Assembly: GCF_000819745.1 (NCBI RefSeq)
Contig: NZ_CDDA01000029.1
Location: forward strand, 39,471 to 103,470
Length of the DNA: 64,000 bases
DNA from: Aeromonas bestiarum
GTDB lineage: Bacteria; Pseudomonadota; Gammaproteobacteria; Enterobacterales; Aeromonadaceae
Direction of reading: 5' to 3'
Each line of letters begins with the position of its first letter. The stretch's first letter is position 1. Both the position numbers and the translations under genes were made by a program. This document shows positions 25,911-34,060 of this stretch, one piece after another. Under the pieces are notes generated by a model. That model worked only from the letters and a program-made list of their open reading frames with translations, was not told the DNA's origin and ran no database searches.

Positions 25911-26816
25911 TCACTCTTCATCGATGGCGGCAAAGCGCTCGACCAGATAGTCGATCAGCGCCCGCACCGAGGGGAGCAGGCCGCGGCGGGAGGGGAAGAC
26001 GGCGTGGATGATCTCGGGCCTTGGCTCCCATTCGGGCACCACTTGCACCAGATCACCGGCGGCCAGCTGTTCCCGCACCATCAATAGCGGCAACTGGGCC
26101 ACGCCTACCCCGGCCAGGGCGGCGCTGCGCAGTGCCACCATGTCGGTGGTCACGAAACGGGGCTGGTGGACGACGCTGGCATGGGCATCACCCGGCCCGA
26201 ACAGCGACCAGTGATGGCTCTGCTGCAAGGTGCCCAACCCCATGCTGGGCCAGCCGTTCAGCTCGGAAGGGGCGGCGGGAAACCCATGTTGTGCTATGAG
26301 TGCCGGGCTCGCCACCAGGCATTGCCTGCGATCCGCCAGCACCCTTATTACCAGCTCGCTGTCTTGCAGCGGCGGCGGCCTGACCCGGATCGCCACATCC
26401 ACCCCTTCTGCGATGAGATCCACCCGCCGGTTTGTTCCCTCCAGCTGCACGCTGACCTGCGGATGGTGCGCCATGAAATCCGCCAGCATGGGGCCGACAT
26501 GGGTGTGCAGCAGGGCGATGGGGCAGCTCAGGCGGATCAGGCCGCAGGGCTCGGCGCGGGTCACCTCAATGGCGGCTTGCGCTGCCTCGGCTTCCACCAG
26601 CATCGCCTTGCAGTGCTCGTAATAGGTGCGGCCCAGCTCGGTCACAGCGAACTGGCGGGTCGAGCGCTGGATCAGCCGCACGCCGAGCCGCTCTTCGAGC
26701 AGTGCGATGCGGCGGCTGAGCCGGGATTTCGGCATGCCGATGGCGCGGCCAGCGGGGGCAAAGCCGCCATGATCCACCGCCTGGACGAAGTAGTAGAGAT
26801 CGTTCAGATCCTGCAT
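25911..26816 (-). CDS. LysR-family regulator beside a pirin gene
   Basis: A 301-residue protein with an N-terminal winged helix (DLYYFVQAVDHGGFAPAGRA, then MPKSRLSRRIALLEERLG). The effector domain resembles the CrgA/AaeR-like subgroup (PCGLIRLSCPIALL, GVDVAIRVRPP). It is divergent from a pirin gene with a 123-base gap that contains a clear T-N11-A dyad. LysR-pirin pairs are common, and the regulator probably controls the pirin. Its effector is unknown. No strong ribosome site is visible at the start. Confidence 0.85.
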   Translation of the reverse strand: MQDLNDLYYFVQAVDHGGFAPAGRAIGMPKSRLSRRIALLEERLGVRLIQRSTRQFAVTELGRTYYEHCKAMLVEAEAAQAAIEVTRAEPCGLIRLSCPIALLHTHVGPMLADFMAHHPQVSVQLEGTNRRVDLIAEGVDVAIRVRPPPLQDSELVIRVLADRRQCLVASPALIAQHGFPAAPSELNGWPSMGLGTLQQSHHWSLFGPGDAHASVVHQPRFVTTDMVALRSAALAGVGVAQLPLLMVREQLAAGDLVQVVPEWEPRPEIIHAVFPSRRGLLPSVRALIDYLVERFAAIDEE

Positions 26817-26878
26817 AGGGTGCTCTCATCGTTCCAAAAATAGGACGCTGATGCTCAATTTAGCAGTCTACCCATGGA

Positions 26879-26894
26879 TTAGTCTCGAAACTAA
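26879..26894. promoter_or_regulatory. Candidate LysR box between LysR gene and pirin
   Basis: TTAGT-N6-ACTAA is a perfect dyad fitting T-N11-A, about 46 bases before the pirin start and 63 from the LysR start. Confidence 0.5.
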
Positions 26895-26939
26895 GCTATC
26901 TCCAACGATGAAATCCACCGGATAATTCAGGAGCTACAG

Positions 26940-27806
26940 ATGAAAAAGATCCTCGGCGTCTACAGCGCACCCCGCCCTCACTGGGTTGGCGACGGCTTCC
27001 CCGTACGCTCTCTCTTCTCCTACAGCAGCCACGGCAAGCAGCTGAGCCCCTTCCTGCTGCTCGACTATGCCGGCCCGGCCAGCTTTACGCCGACCAGCCA
27101 GCCGCGCGGCGTGGGTCAGCATCCCCATCGCGGCTTCGAGACGGTGACCATCGTCTACAAGGGGGAGGTGGCGCACCGGGATTCGACCGGCCAAGGTGGC
27201 GTGATCGGTCCCGGCGATGTGCAGTGGATGACCGCCGGTGCCGGCATCCTGCACGAGGAGTTTCACGCACCGGCCTTCAGCGAGTCGGGCGGCGAGCTCG
27301 AGATGGTGCAGCTGTGGGTGAACCTGCCCAGCCGGTACAAGATGACGCCGCCTGGCTATCAGGCCATCTTCGATCGGGATATTCCAACGGTGACGCTGGC
27401 CAAGGGCGCAGGCACTGTGCGGGTCATCGCCGGGGAGTTCGAGGGGCACCGCGGCCCGGCCCGTACCTTCAGCCCGCTGCATGTCTGGGATCTGCGGCTG
27501 GTGCAGAGCAGCGTCAGCACACTCGAGTTGCCCGAAGGCTGGACCGGCGCGCTCATCGTGCTCAAGGGGACCGTGCAGGTCAACGGTAGTACCATCGCTC
27601 GGGAGGCACAGATGGTGGTGCTGGACAGGGCGGGGCGCCAGGTCATGATCGAGGCAAACAGCGAGGCTGTGGTGTTACTGCTCAGCGGTGAGCCCATCGA
27701 GGAACCCATAGTGGGTCACGGCCCCTTCGTGATGAACAGCCATGAGGAGATAGTGCAGGCCATCGATGACTTCAACAGCGGCAGGTTTGGCCTGATGCCG
27801 GAGTGA
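26940..27806 (+). CDS. Pirin family protein (YhhW-like)
   Basis: A 288-residue bicupin. The metal ligands of YhhW-type pirins are visible: His61 and His63 in GQHPHRGFETVT, His105 and Glu107 in ILHEEFH. E. coli YhhW cleaves quercetin in vitro; the physiological substrate is unknown. AGGAG lies 7 bases before the ATG. The gene is divergent from a LysR regulator and ends at a strong terminator, so it is a one-gene unit. Confidence 0.9.
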   Translation: MKKILGVYSAPRPHWVGDGFPVRSLFSYSSHGKQLSPFLLLDYAGPASFTPTSQPRGVGQHPHRGFETVTIVYKGEVAHRDSTGQGGVIGPGDVQWMTAGAGILHEEFHAPAFSESGGELEMVQLWVNLPSRYKMTPPGYQAIFDRDIPTVTLAKGAGTVRVIAGEFEGHRGPARTFSPLHVWDLRLVQSSVSTLELPEGWTGALIVLKGTVQVNGSTIAREAQMVVLDRAGRQVMIEANSEAVVLLLSGEPIEEPIVGHGPFVMNSHEEIVQAIDDFNSGRFGLMPE

Positions 27807-27815
27807 TGAATTGAC

Positions 27816-27845
27816 AAGGCCCTCGCATGAGGGCCTTATTTTTAT
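27816..27845 (+). terminator. Terminator after pirin gene
   Basis: A 9-bp stem (AAGGCCCTC/GAGGGCCTT) with a GCAT loop, followed by ATTTTTATT. Confidence 0.85.
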
Positions 27846-27856
27846 TGTGCTGCGGT

Positions 27857-27982
27857 TCAGCGCTGGCGAGCCTTGAACCTGGGGTTGCTCTTGCAGATCA
27901 CGAACAACTTGCCGCGTCGGCGGACAATCTGGCAATCGGGGTGGCGCGACTTGGCTGATTTGAGGGAGGAGAGCACTTTCAT
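27857..27982 (-). CDS. rpmJ2: Ribosomal protein L36, alternative type B
   Basis: A 41-residue protein ([20 protein letters not shown]...). It has the basic L36 fold and the terminal NPRFKARQR, but only two Cys and no C-x2-C zinc ribbon, so it is the zinc-independent paralogue (E. coli YkgO). Its start overlaps the L31B stop by 4 bases. Under zinc starvation such copies replace zinc-bearing L36 in the ribosome. Zur control is suggested by the box upstream of rpmE2. Confidence 0.92.
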   Translation of the reverse strand: MKVLSSLKSAKSRHPDCQIVRRRGKLFVICKSNPRFKARQR

Positions 27983-28248
27983 GACTTGTCTTTTCCTTTG
28001 TTGAAGAACTGACCAAAGCGCTGGCCGAAGCGGGCTACCTGACCTTCCTTGCTGACCTGCTTCTGCTTGCCGGTGTAGAAGGGGTGTGACGCGCTGGAGA
28101 CATCCAGGGTCACATAGGGGTAGGTCTTGCCGTCTTCCCACAATTTGGTGCGATCTGTCTTGAGGGTGGAACCCACCAGAAAATAGGTATTGCCTGTCAG
28201 GTCGTGGAACAGGACCTGACGGTATTCGGGGTGTATGTCGGGACGCAT
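27979..28248 (-). CDS. rpmE2: Ribosomal protein L31, alternative type B
   Basis: An 89-residue protein matching YkgM (L31B): it starts [16 protein letters not shown] and contains [13 protein letters not shown]. It contains no Cys at all, so it cannot hold the zinc bound by ordinary L31. It swaps into the 50S subunit when zinc is scarce, freeing zinc. It is first in a two-gene operon with rpmJ2 (4-base overlap). A Zur-like palindrome lies 24 bases upstream. No strong ribosome site is evident. Confidence 0.95.
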   Translation of the reverse strand: MRPDIHPEYRQVLFHDLTGNTYFLVGSTLKTDRTKLWEDGKTYPYVTLDVSSASHPFYTGKQKQVSKEGQVARFGQRFGQFFNKGKDKS

Positions 28249-28271
28249 GATACTCGCTCAATTAATTGGTA

Positions 28272-28286
28272 TGTTATCTTATAACA
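28272..28286 (-). promoter_or_regulatory. Zur box upstream of rpmE2-rpmJ2
   Basis: TGTTAT-N3-ATAACA is the perfect inner dyad of the gamma-proteobacterial Zur consensus, lying 24 bases before the rpmE2 start. It predicts repression in zinc-replete cells. Confidence 0.75.
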
Positions 28287-28485
28287 ATTAAATCATGCTC
28301 CTGTTGAGAATGAATATCAACAAATTTTTGGAATGACACCTGGGGGCCGGGCCGGCATAGAGGAAAAACCGGCTGGCGTGCACCGCCTGGGAGCGGGGAA
28401 GTCCGGTTATCTGCCGCGTCGCTGCGACTTTGATTGAAGGCCTGTCTGTGGAAGCAGATAATGCCCCCTTTACTTTTGATTTTTA

Positions 28486-28501
28486 CTGTATAAAAATACA
28501 G
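28486..28501 (+). promoter_or_regulatory. LexA (SOS) box upstream of dinI
   Basis: CTGTATAAAAATACAG matches the LexA consensus CTGT-N8-ACAG perfectly with an AT-rich centre. It ends 24 bases before the dinI ATG. Confidence 0.88.
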
Positions 28502-28525
28502 GTATAAATCATGGAGACTTATCCT

Positions 28526-28774
28526 ATGCGTCTGGAAATCATCATCGACAAGAAACATCAGATCCCTACCACCACCATGGAGGCGCTGCGTCAGGAGTTG
28601 CTCAAGCAGTTGGGCGAGAAATTCCCCGACCTGCATGTGCGGGTCGCGCCGGGCGGTGCCATGGCGATGACGGTCAGCCGTGCCAGCAAGGAAGACAAGG
28701 AGCTGGCAGAGGCCATGGTGCAGGAGGTGTGGGAGAACGCCGACAGCTGGATGCCGGAAAACGCCGCCTCCTGA
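28526..28774 (+). CDS. dinI: DinI family SOS protein
   Basis: An 82-residue acidic protein (E. coli DinI, 81). The match runs along the whole length: MRLEIIIDK at the start, SKEDKELAEAMVQEVWENAD near the end. DinI binds and stabilises RecA filaments and tunes the SOS response. The chosen ATG (28526) has GGAG about 9 bases upstream; the earlier Met at 28511 lies in that leader. A perfect LexA box upstream predicts induction by DNA damage. A terminator follows. Confidence 0.92.
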   Translation: MRLEIIIDKKHQIPTTTMEALRQELLKQLGEKFPDLHVRVAPGGAMAMTVSRASKEDKELAEAMVQEVWENADSWMPENAAS

Positions 28775-28840
28775 GGCTCGCTGGCAGCCGCGTGAGTCGT
28801 GTATGGCAGACGCCAGCCTGACTCAATCCGGATCAGAGAA

Positions 28841-28866
28841 AACGCAGCCCCGGGCTGCGTTTTTCG
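28841..28866 (+). terminator. Terminator after dinI
   Basis: A GC-rich stem (AACGCAGCCC/GGGCTGCGTT) followed by TTTTC. Upstream A residues may let it also serve the convergent DUF2927 gene. Confidence 0.8.
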
Positions 28867-28925
28867 TTTCTGATCACTCGGGGGATTGGCTTGCTCACTG
28901 CGTACAGGAAGGGGGAGCCCGTGCC

Positions 28926-29750
28926 TTACAACCCGGCCCAGCGCTTGAGGCTGTTGACCTGAACCCGCTGGTCGGCCTGGGCTATCTCGCCATGGGTGCG
29001 TAGCGCCTTGATGGCGTCGGGCAGGGCGGCGCGTATCTCGGCGGCCGTCATGCCGGCCTGCAGGGCGGGGTGATAGGCGAGCTTGAGCAGCACATAGTCG
29101 AGTCCGGTCGGGAAGCTGTCGATGCTGTTGTCGTTGAAGATGGAGGGAAATACCTTGTCCGAGTCGTTGGGCAGCCCCATCACCTGGGTGAGTTCCTCCA
29201 CCACGCAATCGAGAAAACGCCCCTTGGCCCGGCTGTAATCCACCGGAATGATGATGGTGGCGCGGGCTATCTCATGGCGGGCATTGGTGGCGAAATTGGC
29301 CATGCACAGCCCCTCCTTGAGCGCCGTCTTGATGGAGGCATCCTGGCCCATGGTGCGGCTGGCCCAGCTCGCCATCTGCGAGCGCTGGGTCATGATCAGG
29401 GTGATGTTGGCTTTGTCGTTCACCAGCGTGATGGGACGGCCTATGATGCTGGCCAGATGCTGGCTCTGGATCTTGACCACCTCGGCCTGCAGCGGCTTGT
29501 CGCCAAATTCGTTGATGAGCCTGAGACGGATGGGCTGTTGCCAGCGGGAGAAGCGTACCCCCTGCTCGTGGCCATATTCCCGTTTCATGGCGACTTCGAA
29601 GAAGCTTTGGGTCAGATAGGCATCGCTCTGCCAGCGTTCGGCGGCGTGCAGGGGAAGCAACGGGAGCAGCATCACCAGGCTCCACACGCCCATCAAGCAG
29701 CCCTTGAGTGCGCGGGCACGGGGCAGCAGCGGATGGCGCAACGGGATCAT
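28926..29750 (-). CDS. Exported DUF2927 family protein
   Basis: A 274-residue protein with a long N-terminal signal (hydrophobic VWSLVMLLPLLPLHAAE after a basic start). The core matches the DUF2927 family: KANITLIMTQRS, then CVVEELTQVMGLPNDSD near residues 186-200, then YVLLKLAYHPALQAGM. The conserved EExxQxxGLxND stretch resembles a metalloprotease-like helix, but no HExxH is present. Function is unknown. AAGGAGG supports the start. It lies 25 bases downstream of ygjP and may be co-transcribed. Confidence 0.8.
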   Translation of the reverse strand: MIPLRHPLLPRARALKGCLMGVWSLVMLLPLLPLHAAERWQSDAYLTQSFFEVAMKREYGHEQGVRFSRWQQPIRLRLINEFGDKPLQAEVVKIQSQHLASIIGRPITLVNDKANITLIMTQRSQMASWASRTMGQDASIKTALKEGLCMANFATNARHEIARATIIIPVDYSRAKGRFLDCVVEELTQVMGLPNDSDKVFPSIFNDNSIDSFPTGLDYVLLKLAYHPALQAGMTAAEIRAALPDAIKALRTHGEIAQADQRVQVNSLKRWAGL

Positions 29751-29775
29751 GTTTCCTCCTTGAAACGGCAGTCAG

Positions 29776-30279
29776 TCAGCGTGCGGCACGCTCGAGATCG
29801 CGCCAGGTGAGCCAGAGCCTGAGATCAAACTCCAGTTGATGATAGTCCGGCTCCATGTGCTGACAGAGCTGGTAGAAGGCCTTGTTGTGATCCTTCTCCT
29901 TCAGGTGGGCCAGCTCGTGCACCACTATCATCTTCAGGAAGGCGGGGTGAGCCTCCTTGAACAGGGCGGCGATGCGGATCTCGTTCTTGGCCTTGAGCTT
30001 GTTGCCCTGCACCCGGCTGACATAGGTATGCAGGCCGAGGGCATCCTTGATCACGTTGATCTTGCCATCGAAGATCACCTTGGAGAGCGGCGCCGAGCTT
30101 TTCAGATAGCGGTTCTTCAACTCCATGGCGTAACCCAGCAGCGCCTTGTCACTCTGGATCAGGTGGCTGTCCGGGTAGCGTTTCTCCAGCATGTCGCCCA
30201 GCTTGCCGGCCGCGATCAGCTGTTGTACCTGGGCCTTGAGCGGGTCCGGGTAGCCCCCGAGATAGGTCAGTTCCACCAT
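29776..30279 (-). CDS. ygjP: YgjP-like zinc metallopeptidase-domain protein
   Basis: A 167-residue protein, the same length as E. coli YgjP and matching it throughout (LTYLGGYPDPL, ALGLHTYVSRVQG). The zincin motif HELAH is at residues 121-125 with His131 as a likely third ligand. The family (YgjP/WLM, DUF45) is linked to SprT-like proteases; its substrate is unknown. No signal peptide is present. The DUF2927 gene follows 25 bases downstream. Confidence 0.92.
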   Translation of the reverse strand: MVELTYLGGYPDPLKAQVQQLIAAGKLGDMLEKRYPDSHLIQSDKALLGYAMELKNRYLKSSAPLSKVIFDGKINVIKDALGLHTYVSRVQGNKLKAKNEIRIAALFKEAHPAFLKMIVVHELAHLKEKDHNKAFYQLCQHMEPDYHQLEFDLRLWLTWRDLERAAR

Positions 30280-30375
30280 GGTTTGTCACTCGTCACATCA
30301 AAAAGAGCGCCATTGTAGTCATCCTGTCTCGGCTTGGGTAGGGCTTGCTCCCTTCCCGGCGTGTGTTCATCCAAG

Positions 30376-30409
30376 CAAAAGGGCCGTCATTGTGATCAAT
30401 GACGGCCCT
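30376..30409 (-). terminator. Terminator of the GT-C membrane protein gene
   Basis: A 13-bp perfect stem (30380-30392 with 30397-30409) with a 4-base loop. On the minus strand it is followed by TTTTGCTT. Confidence 0.85.
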
Positions 30410-30428
30410 GGCTGGCGATGGTGCGGGA

Positions 30429-32072
30429 TCAGCGCCTGCGATAGAGGCCCGGGTCCACCTCTTCATACTGGCTCACCAGATATTGATAGAAGGCGAGGCT
30501 GGAAGGGGAGCTCGGTTTTTTCAGCTCGTCGGCAATCCGTTCCGGCTTGGCGATGATGAACTTGGGACTCTGGCGCTTGATGTCGGCCAGCACACGTTCA
30601 CGCACGTCGTAGGGCGGATTGACGTTGGCAAAGAAGAGATAGGCGGAGGCCGGCTGGCGATCGGTCCACAGATAATATTGCGGCTGTATGCCATCGACCC
30701 AGATCTTGTCGGTCGGGCCGGTTTCGGCCTTGATCCGATCGACCCGTACCTGGGCCGGCGGGTTGAACGGCCTGCCCTTCAGGCTGCCTTCCCAGGCGTT
30801 GTTGAGCAGCAGGGCCAGCATGGCCAGCGAGGCGAGCCAGGGGGTGGCACTGCGCACATCCCAGGCGCGCCACAGGGGCACCAGGATCAGCACGGGCAGG
30901 GCCCACAACAGGCTGTTGCCGAGCACTTCCCGCACCCGCTCCAGCGACCACTCCTTGGTGCTCCAGCCGTATCCGAGCTGCTGGGCCAAGAGCCAGCTGG
31001 CGGTCAGTACCACCAGCGAGATGCAGAGCAGGCCGAGGCCATCGGCCTGCTGTTCGCTGCGATCCAGCAGGCAGGCAAGCGGCAGCAGGGCCAGCGGCAG
31101 ATAGAGCACATCGTAGTGATCGAACACATGGCCGGAGACGGAGTTGGCGACCAGGGTAAACACCACGCCGAACAGGGTGGCGCACAGGGCGGGCAGATAC
31201 CACTCCTGTCGCCGGCCCATCATGAGTACGATGAAGGCGGGCAGCAGCATGATGAGGCCGGTACGCAGCAGGCCGACGCTGCCCACATCCGGCGAGAAGC
31301 CGTTGCCGTAGCTCCCCTCGAAGAAGATGTCGAAGGCGTAATACTTGAATTCGGCCAGCAGGCTGTGGTGCTGGAAGTAGGCGAACAGGGGGCCGCCTAT
31401 CAGGGCCAGACCCAGCAGGCTGGAGAACAGCAGGGCGAAGGCGCAGCGCCACTGCTCGCGCAGGCACCAGTGGCAGAACAGCACCAGATACCAGGCGCCC
31501 CAGAAGGCGCCGTTGTTGGTGCGCATCCAGGCCACGATGGCGAAGGTCAGCGCCGCCACCAGAGCCGGTCCCCAGCTGAAGCGCTTGTCCAGCAGCATGG
31601 TGATGAAGGCCCACTGGGCGAGGAGGGCCAGATGGAAGGTCCAGTCCTCGGTCATGTTGCCGTAGTAATAACGGGTGCTGTAGAGCGCCAGCACCGCCAG
31701 CATGGTGCCGAGGCGGGCGCGCAGGGAGAGGCCGAGCTGGCCGAATGCCTGCCAGCTGGCCAGCAGACCGAGCCAGCAGAGCGCCCACTCCAGCAGCCAG
31801 ATCCCGAAGAAGCCAGCCAGGTTGTAGCCGAGTGCATCGAGGGCGAAGATCATGGGGCCCTTGATGTCGATCATGTCCCGATAGAGCACGCCCCCCTCAC
31901 TCCACATCTTGCCCATCACAGCGAACAAGGACGCATCGAAGCCGGGAGCCATGCCATGAAACAGCGGGTTGCGCAGGCAGAACAGCAAGGCCAGCAGGCC
32001 GGTGAGCAGGATCACCAAGGGCCGCAGGCCCGGATTGACACGAGGAGGAGTAAAACGGATGGCATGATTCAT
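30429..32072 (-). CDS. Predicted GT-C (GT39-like) integral membrane glycosyltransferase
   Basis: The 547-residue protein has about eleven membrane helices and a soluble C-terminal part. The first periplasmic loop carries APGFDASLFAVMGKMW and YRDMIDIKGP, which place acidic residues as in GT-C enzymes using polyprenyl-phosphate sugars. A C-terminal segment (KIWVDGIQPQYYLWTDRQPA) also fits this family. It probably moves a sugar onto lipid or surface glycan. No glycan genes lie nearby, so acceptor and sugar are unknown. The start at 32072 is preferred over 32213, which would add a basic N-terminus crossing the upstream terminator. Confidence 0.7.
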   Translation of the reverse strand: MNHAIRFTPPRVNPGLRPLVILLTGLLALLFCLRNPLFHGMAPGFDASLFAVMGKMWSEGGVLYRDMIDIKGPMIFALDALGYNLAGFFGIWLLEWALCWLGLLASWQAFGQLGLSLRARLGTMLAVLALYSTRYYYGNMTEDWTFHLALLAQWAFITMLLDKRFSWGPALVAALTFAIVAWMRTNNGAFWGAWYLVLFCHWCLREQWRCAFALLFSSLLGLALIGGPLFAYFQHHSLLAEFKYYAFDIFFEGSYGNGFSPDVGSVGLLRTGLIMLLPAFIVLMMGRRQEWYLPALCATLFGVVFTLVANSVSGHVFDHYDVLYLPLALLPLACLLDRSEQQADGLGLLCISLVVLTASWLLAQQLGYGWSTKEWSLERVREVLGNSLLWALPVLILVPLWRAWDVRSATPWLASLAMLALLLNNAWEGSLKGRPFNPPAQVRVDRIKAETGPTDKIWVDGIQPQYYLWTDRQPASAYLFFANVNPPYDVRERVLADIKRQSPKFIIAKPERIADELKKPSSPSSLAFYQYLVSQYEEVDPGLYRRR

Positions 32073-32173
32073 GGGTGACCTGTTCCTGCTGGGAAGTCTC
32101 GAAAGCGGGCCTATCTTGCCGAGCCTGACTGCGCTATGCAATGGGCGAGGGAGATGTGCTTGAAATAATTTGC

Positions 32174-32209
32174 AAAAGTGCCGCCTTCTGGCAAGAAAGC
32201 GGCACTTTT
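32174..32209 (-). terminator. Terminator of the 5'-nucleotidase gene
   Basis: An 11-bp stem (AAAAGTGCCGC/GCGGCACTTTT) with a 14-base loop, flanked by A and T runs on either strand. Confidence 0.8.
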
Positions 32210-32253
32210 TCATGACGAACGCGGCAGAAGCTGTGGCCTGAGTCCCCCAGGGG

Positions 32254-33915
32254 TCACGACACTACGCCAGGGCCCTGATACGCCAGCAGCGGCGGCATGA
32301 CACTCAGCTCGGGCAGATAGCGGGCCCAGCGGATGAAGGCATCCGCCAGCGTGATGCCGAGCTCCTGATTGTGCTGGGTCAGGGTGCGGGCCAGCGCCGT
32401 GTAGCCCTCCTTGCCGGAGGCGGTATAGGCGCTTGAGACGCCACGATAGATGGCATCTGCCTCGACCGGTTGCCACTGACCTGGGCTCGCCTCCCACTCC
32501 AGCCGGGTGATCCTGGCCCCCTTGGGCTTGTCTGCCTGGTAGCTGAAACGGACCCCGGCAGTATAAGGAAAGCTGCCGCTGCCGTTGCCCGTCACACCGT
32601 TGTTGGTGGCGTTGTCGATGGCCCCCTCCAGCGCCTCGGCCAGTTCATGGCCGTGCACCCGATAGAGGGTGAGCGGAATGGCAAAGGGCAGCAGGCGACC
32701 GGCGATGTCCGCCTCGCTCAAGGGGCCGGGTTCGAGGGAGCAGCGCACGCCCCCGGCGTTGTGCAGGGCGAAATCCACCTGACCGACCTGCTCGCGGGCG
32801 CCGGTCAGCATGGCGTGGGCCACCAGGGGGGCAACCTGGCTGCCGGCGGGCAAATTGGCATCGGGCAGGCGCTGATGGTGCAGCGGCCCGGCGAGCCGGG
32901 TCACGATGCGCTGGGTCATGGTCTCGAGCTCGGGCCGGTAGCGCTTGGCCAGATGCAGCTCAAGTGCGGGAGCCGGCTCGCAGAAGTGCAGTCCGGCCGG
33001 CGGCACAGAGTCAAACGGCCAGGGTTGCCAGGGCAGCCACTCCAGCCGGCCCTGACTGCGTTGCACCCGGCCACGGGCGTCAAATTCCAGCTCGCACACC
33101 CCGAGACAGAGCGCGCTGTGGGCCGCGTGCAATATCGCCACCTCGTTCACCATCAGCGGATAGCTGCCGTCGCTCTCGAGCCCGAGCGGCGCCAGATCCC
33201 CCAGCTGACTGTGGGTGTGGCCGCCTATGATGAGGCTGAGTTCGGGAAAGCGGGCCGCCAGACGCTTATCCTGCTCCAGCCCCAGGTGGCTCAGCAAGAT
33301 GATGTGGTGTATGCCTTCGGCCTTGATCTCCGCTAGCGCAGCAACCAGCGTCTCCTCTATGCCGTGAAAATGGGTATAGGCATCCGGGTTGGCGATGGCG
33401 GCCATCTGCGGCAGCGTGATGCCGAGCAGGGCGAAGGGTACGCCGTCTATGATGCGCTTGTGCCAGGGGCGGCTGGCATCATGCAGCATGGGCAGCCCCC
33501 TCAGCCGCAACGGGGTATCGGCCGGTTCCTGACTGCTGTCCAGGTTGGCGGCAAGCACAGGGAAGTCGAGCTGGCGCAAAAACTCCACCAGAGGACCGTT
33601 GCCCAGATCGAACTCGTGATTGCCGATCACCATGGCATCCGGTCGCAGCAGGCTCAGCAGATCTGCGTTGGCGCGTCCCTTGAATCGGTTGAAATAAAGC
33701 GAACCCTGGAAGGTGTCACCGCCGTGCAGGAACAGGCAGGTCTGACCCGCCGCGTCGGCCTGCTGGCGCAGGGCGGTGAGCCGGGAAAGGATGCGGGCAT
33801 AGCCGCCACACTGAGTGCGCCACTCGGACTCGCCAACGGGGGAGAAGCGCATGGGGGCGCCATCGAAATGGGAGTGGCAGTCACTGAAATGGGCAAGTTG
33901 AACCGTAATACTCAT
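32254..33915 (-). CDS. 5'-nucleotidase/UDP-sugar hydrolase-like metallophosphatase
   Basis: A 553-residue two-domain protein. The N-terminal metallophosphatase has LAHFSDCHSHFDG, FLHGGDTFQGS, VIGNHEFDLGNG, LLSHLG and GGHTHSQ, the ligands of the dinuclear metal centre. The C-terminal part is the 5'-nucleotidase specificity domain. Most relatives (UshA, YfkN) are exported, yet the start MSITVQLAHFSDCH enters the catalytic core at once and no signal peptide is present. AAGGAGG lies just before this ATG. A cytoplasmic role in nucleotide turnover is inferred. Confidence 0.85.
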   Translation of the reverse strand: MSITVQLAHFSDCHSHFDGAPMRFSPVGESEWRTQCGGYARILSRLTALRQQADAAGQTCLFLHGGDTFQGSLYFNRFKGRANADLLSLLRPDAMVIGNHEFDLGNGPLVEFLRQLDFPVLAANLDSSQEPADTPLRLRGLPMLHDASRPWHKRIIDGVPFALLGITLPQMAAIANPDAYTHFHGIEETLVAALAEIKAEGIHHIILLSHLGLEQDKRLAARFPELSLIIGGHTHSQLGDLAPLGLESDGSYPLMVNEVAILHAAHSALCLGVCELEFDARGRVQRSQGRLEWLPWQPWPFDSVPPAGLHFCEPAPALELHLAKRYRPELETMTQRIVTRLAGPLHHQRLPDANLPAGSQVAPLVAHAMLTGAREQVGQVDFALHNAGGVRCSLEPGPLSEADIAGRLLPFAIPLTLYRVHGHELAEALEGAIDNATNNGVTGNGSGSFPYTAGVRFSYQADKPKGARITRLEWEASPGQWQPVEADAIYRGVSSAYTASGKEGYTALARTLTQHNQELGITLADAFIRWARYLPELSVMPPLLAYQGPGVVS

Positions 33916-34060
33916 CTCGGTCCTCCTTAGAGAAAAAAGAGCACAGAGTCTACTCCAAGCTCGGGGGAAGATACCAGCCCGGCAGGACGCCAGGCTGGTG
34001 AAACAATCGCCAGATCAGGCGGGGCCCTGGGTCAGGCCCCGCGCTGGTGCAGGCCGAATG

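Noticed and set aside
30399..32078. 559-codon frame antisense to the GT-C gene
   Set aside because: Very rich in Gln, Gly and His, typical of antisense frames in high-GC DNA; the opposite frame has clear membrane helices.
34021..34040. GGGGCC...GGCCCC hairpin after dcuC as terminator
   Set aside because: No T run follows on the minus strand and the stem is short, so it was not listed.
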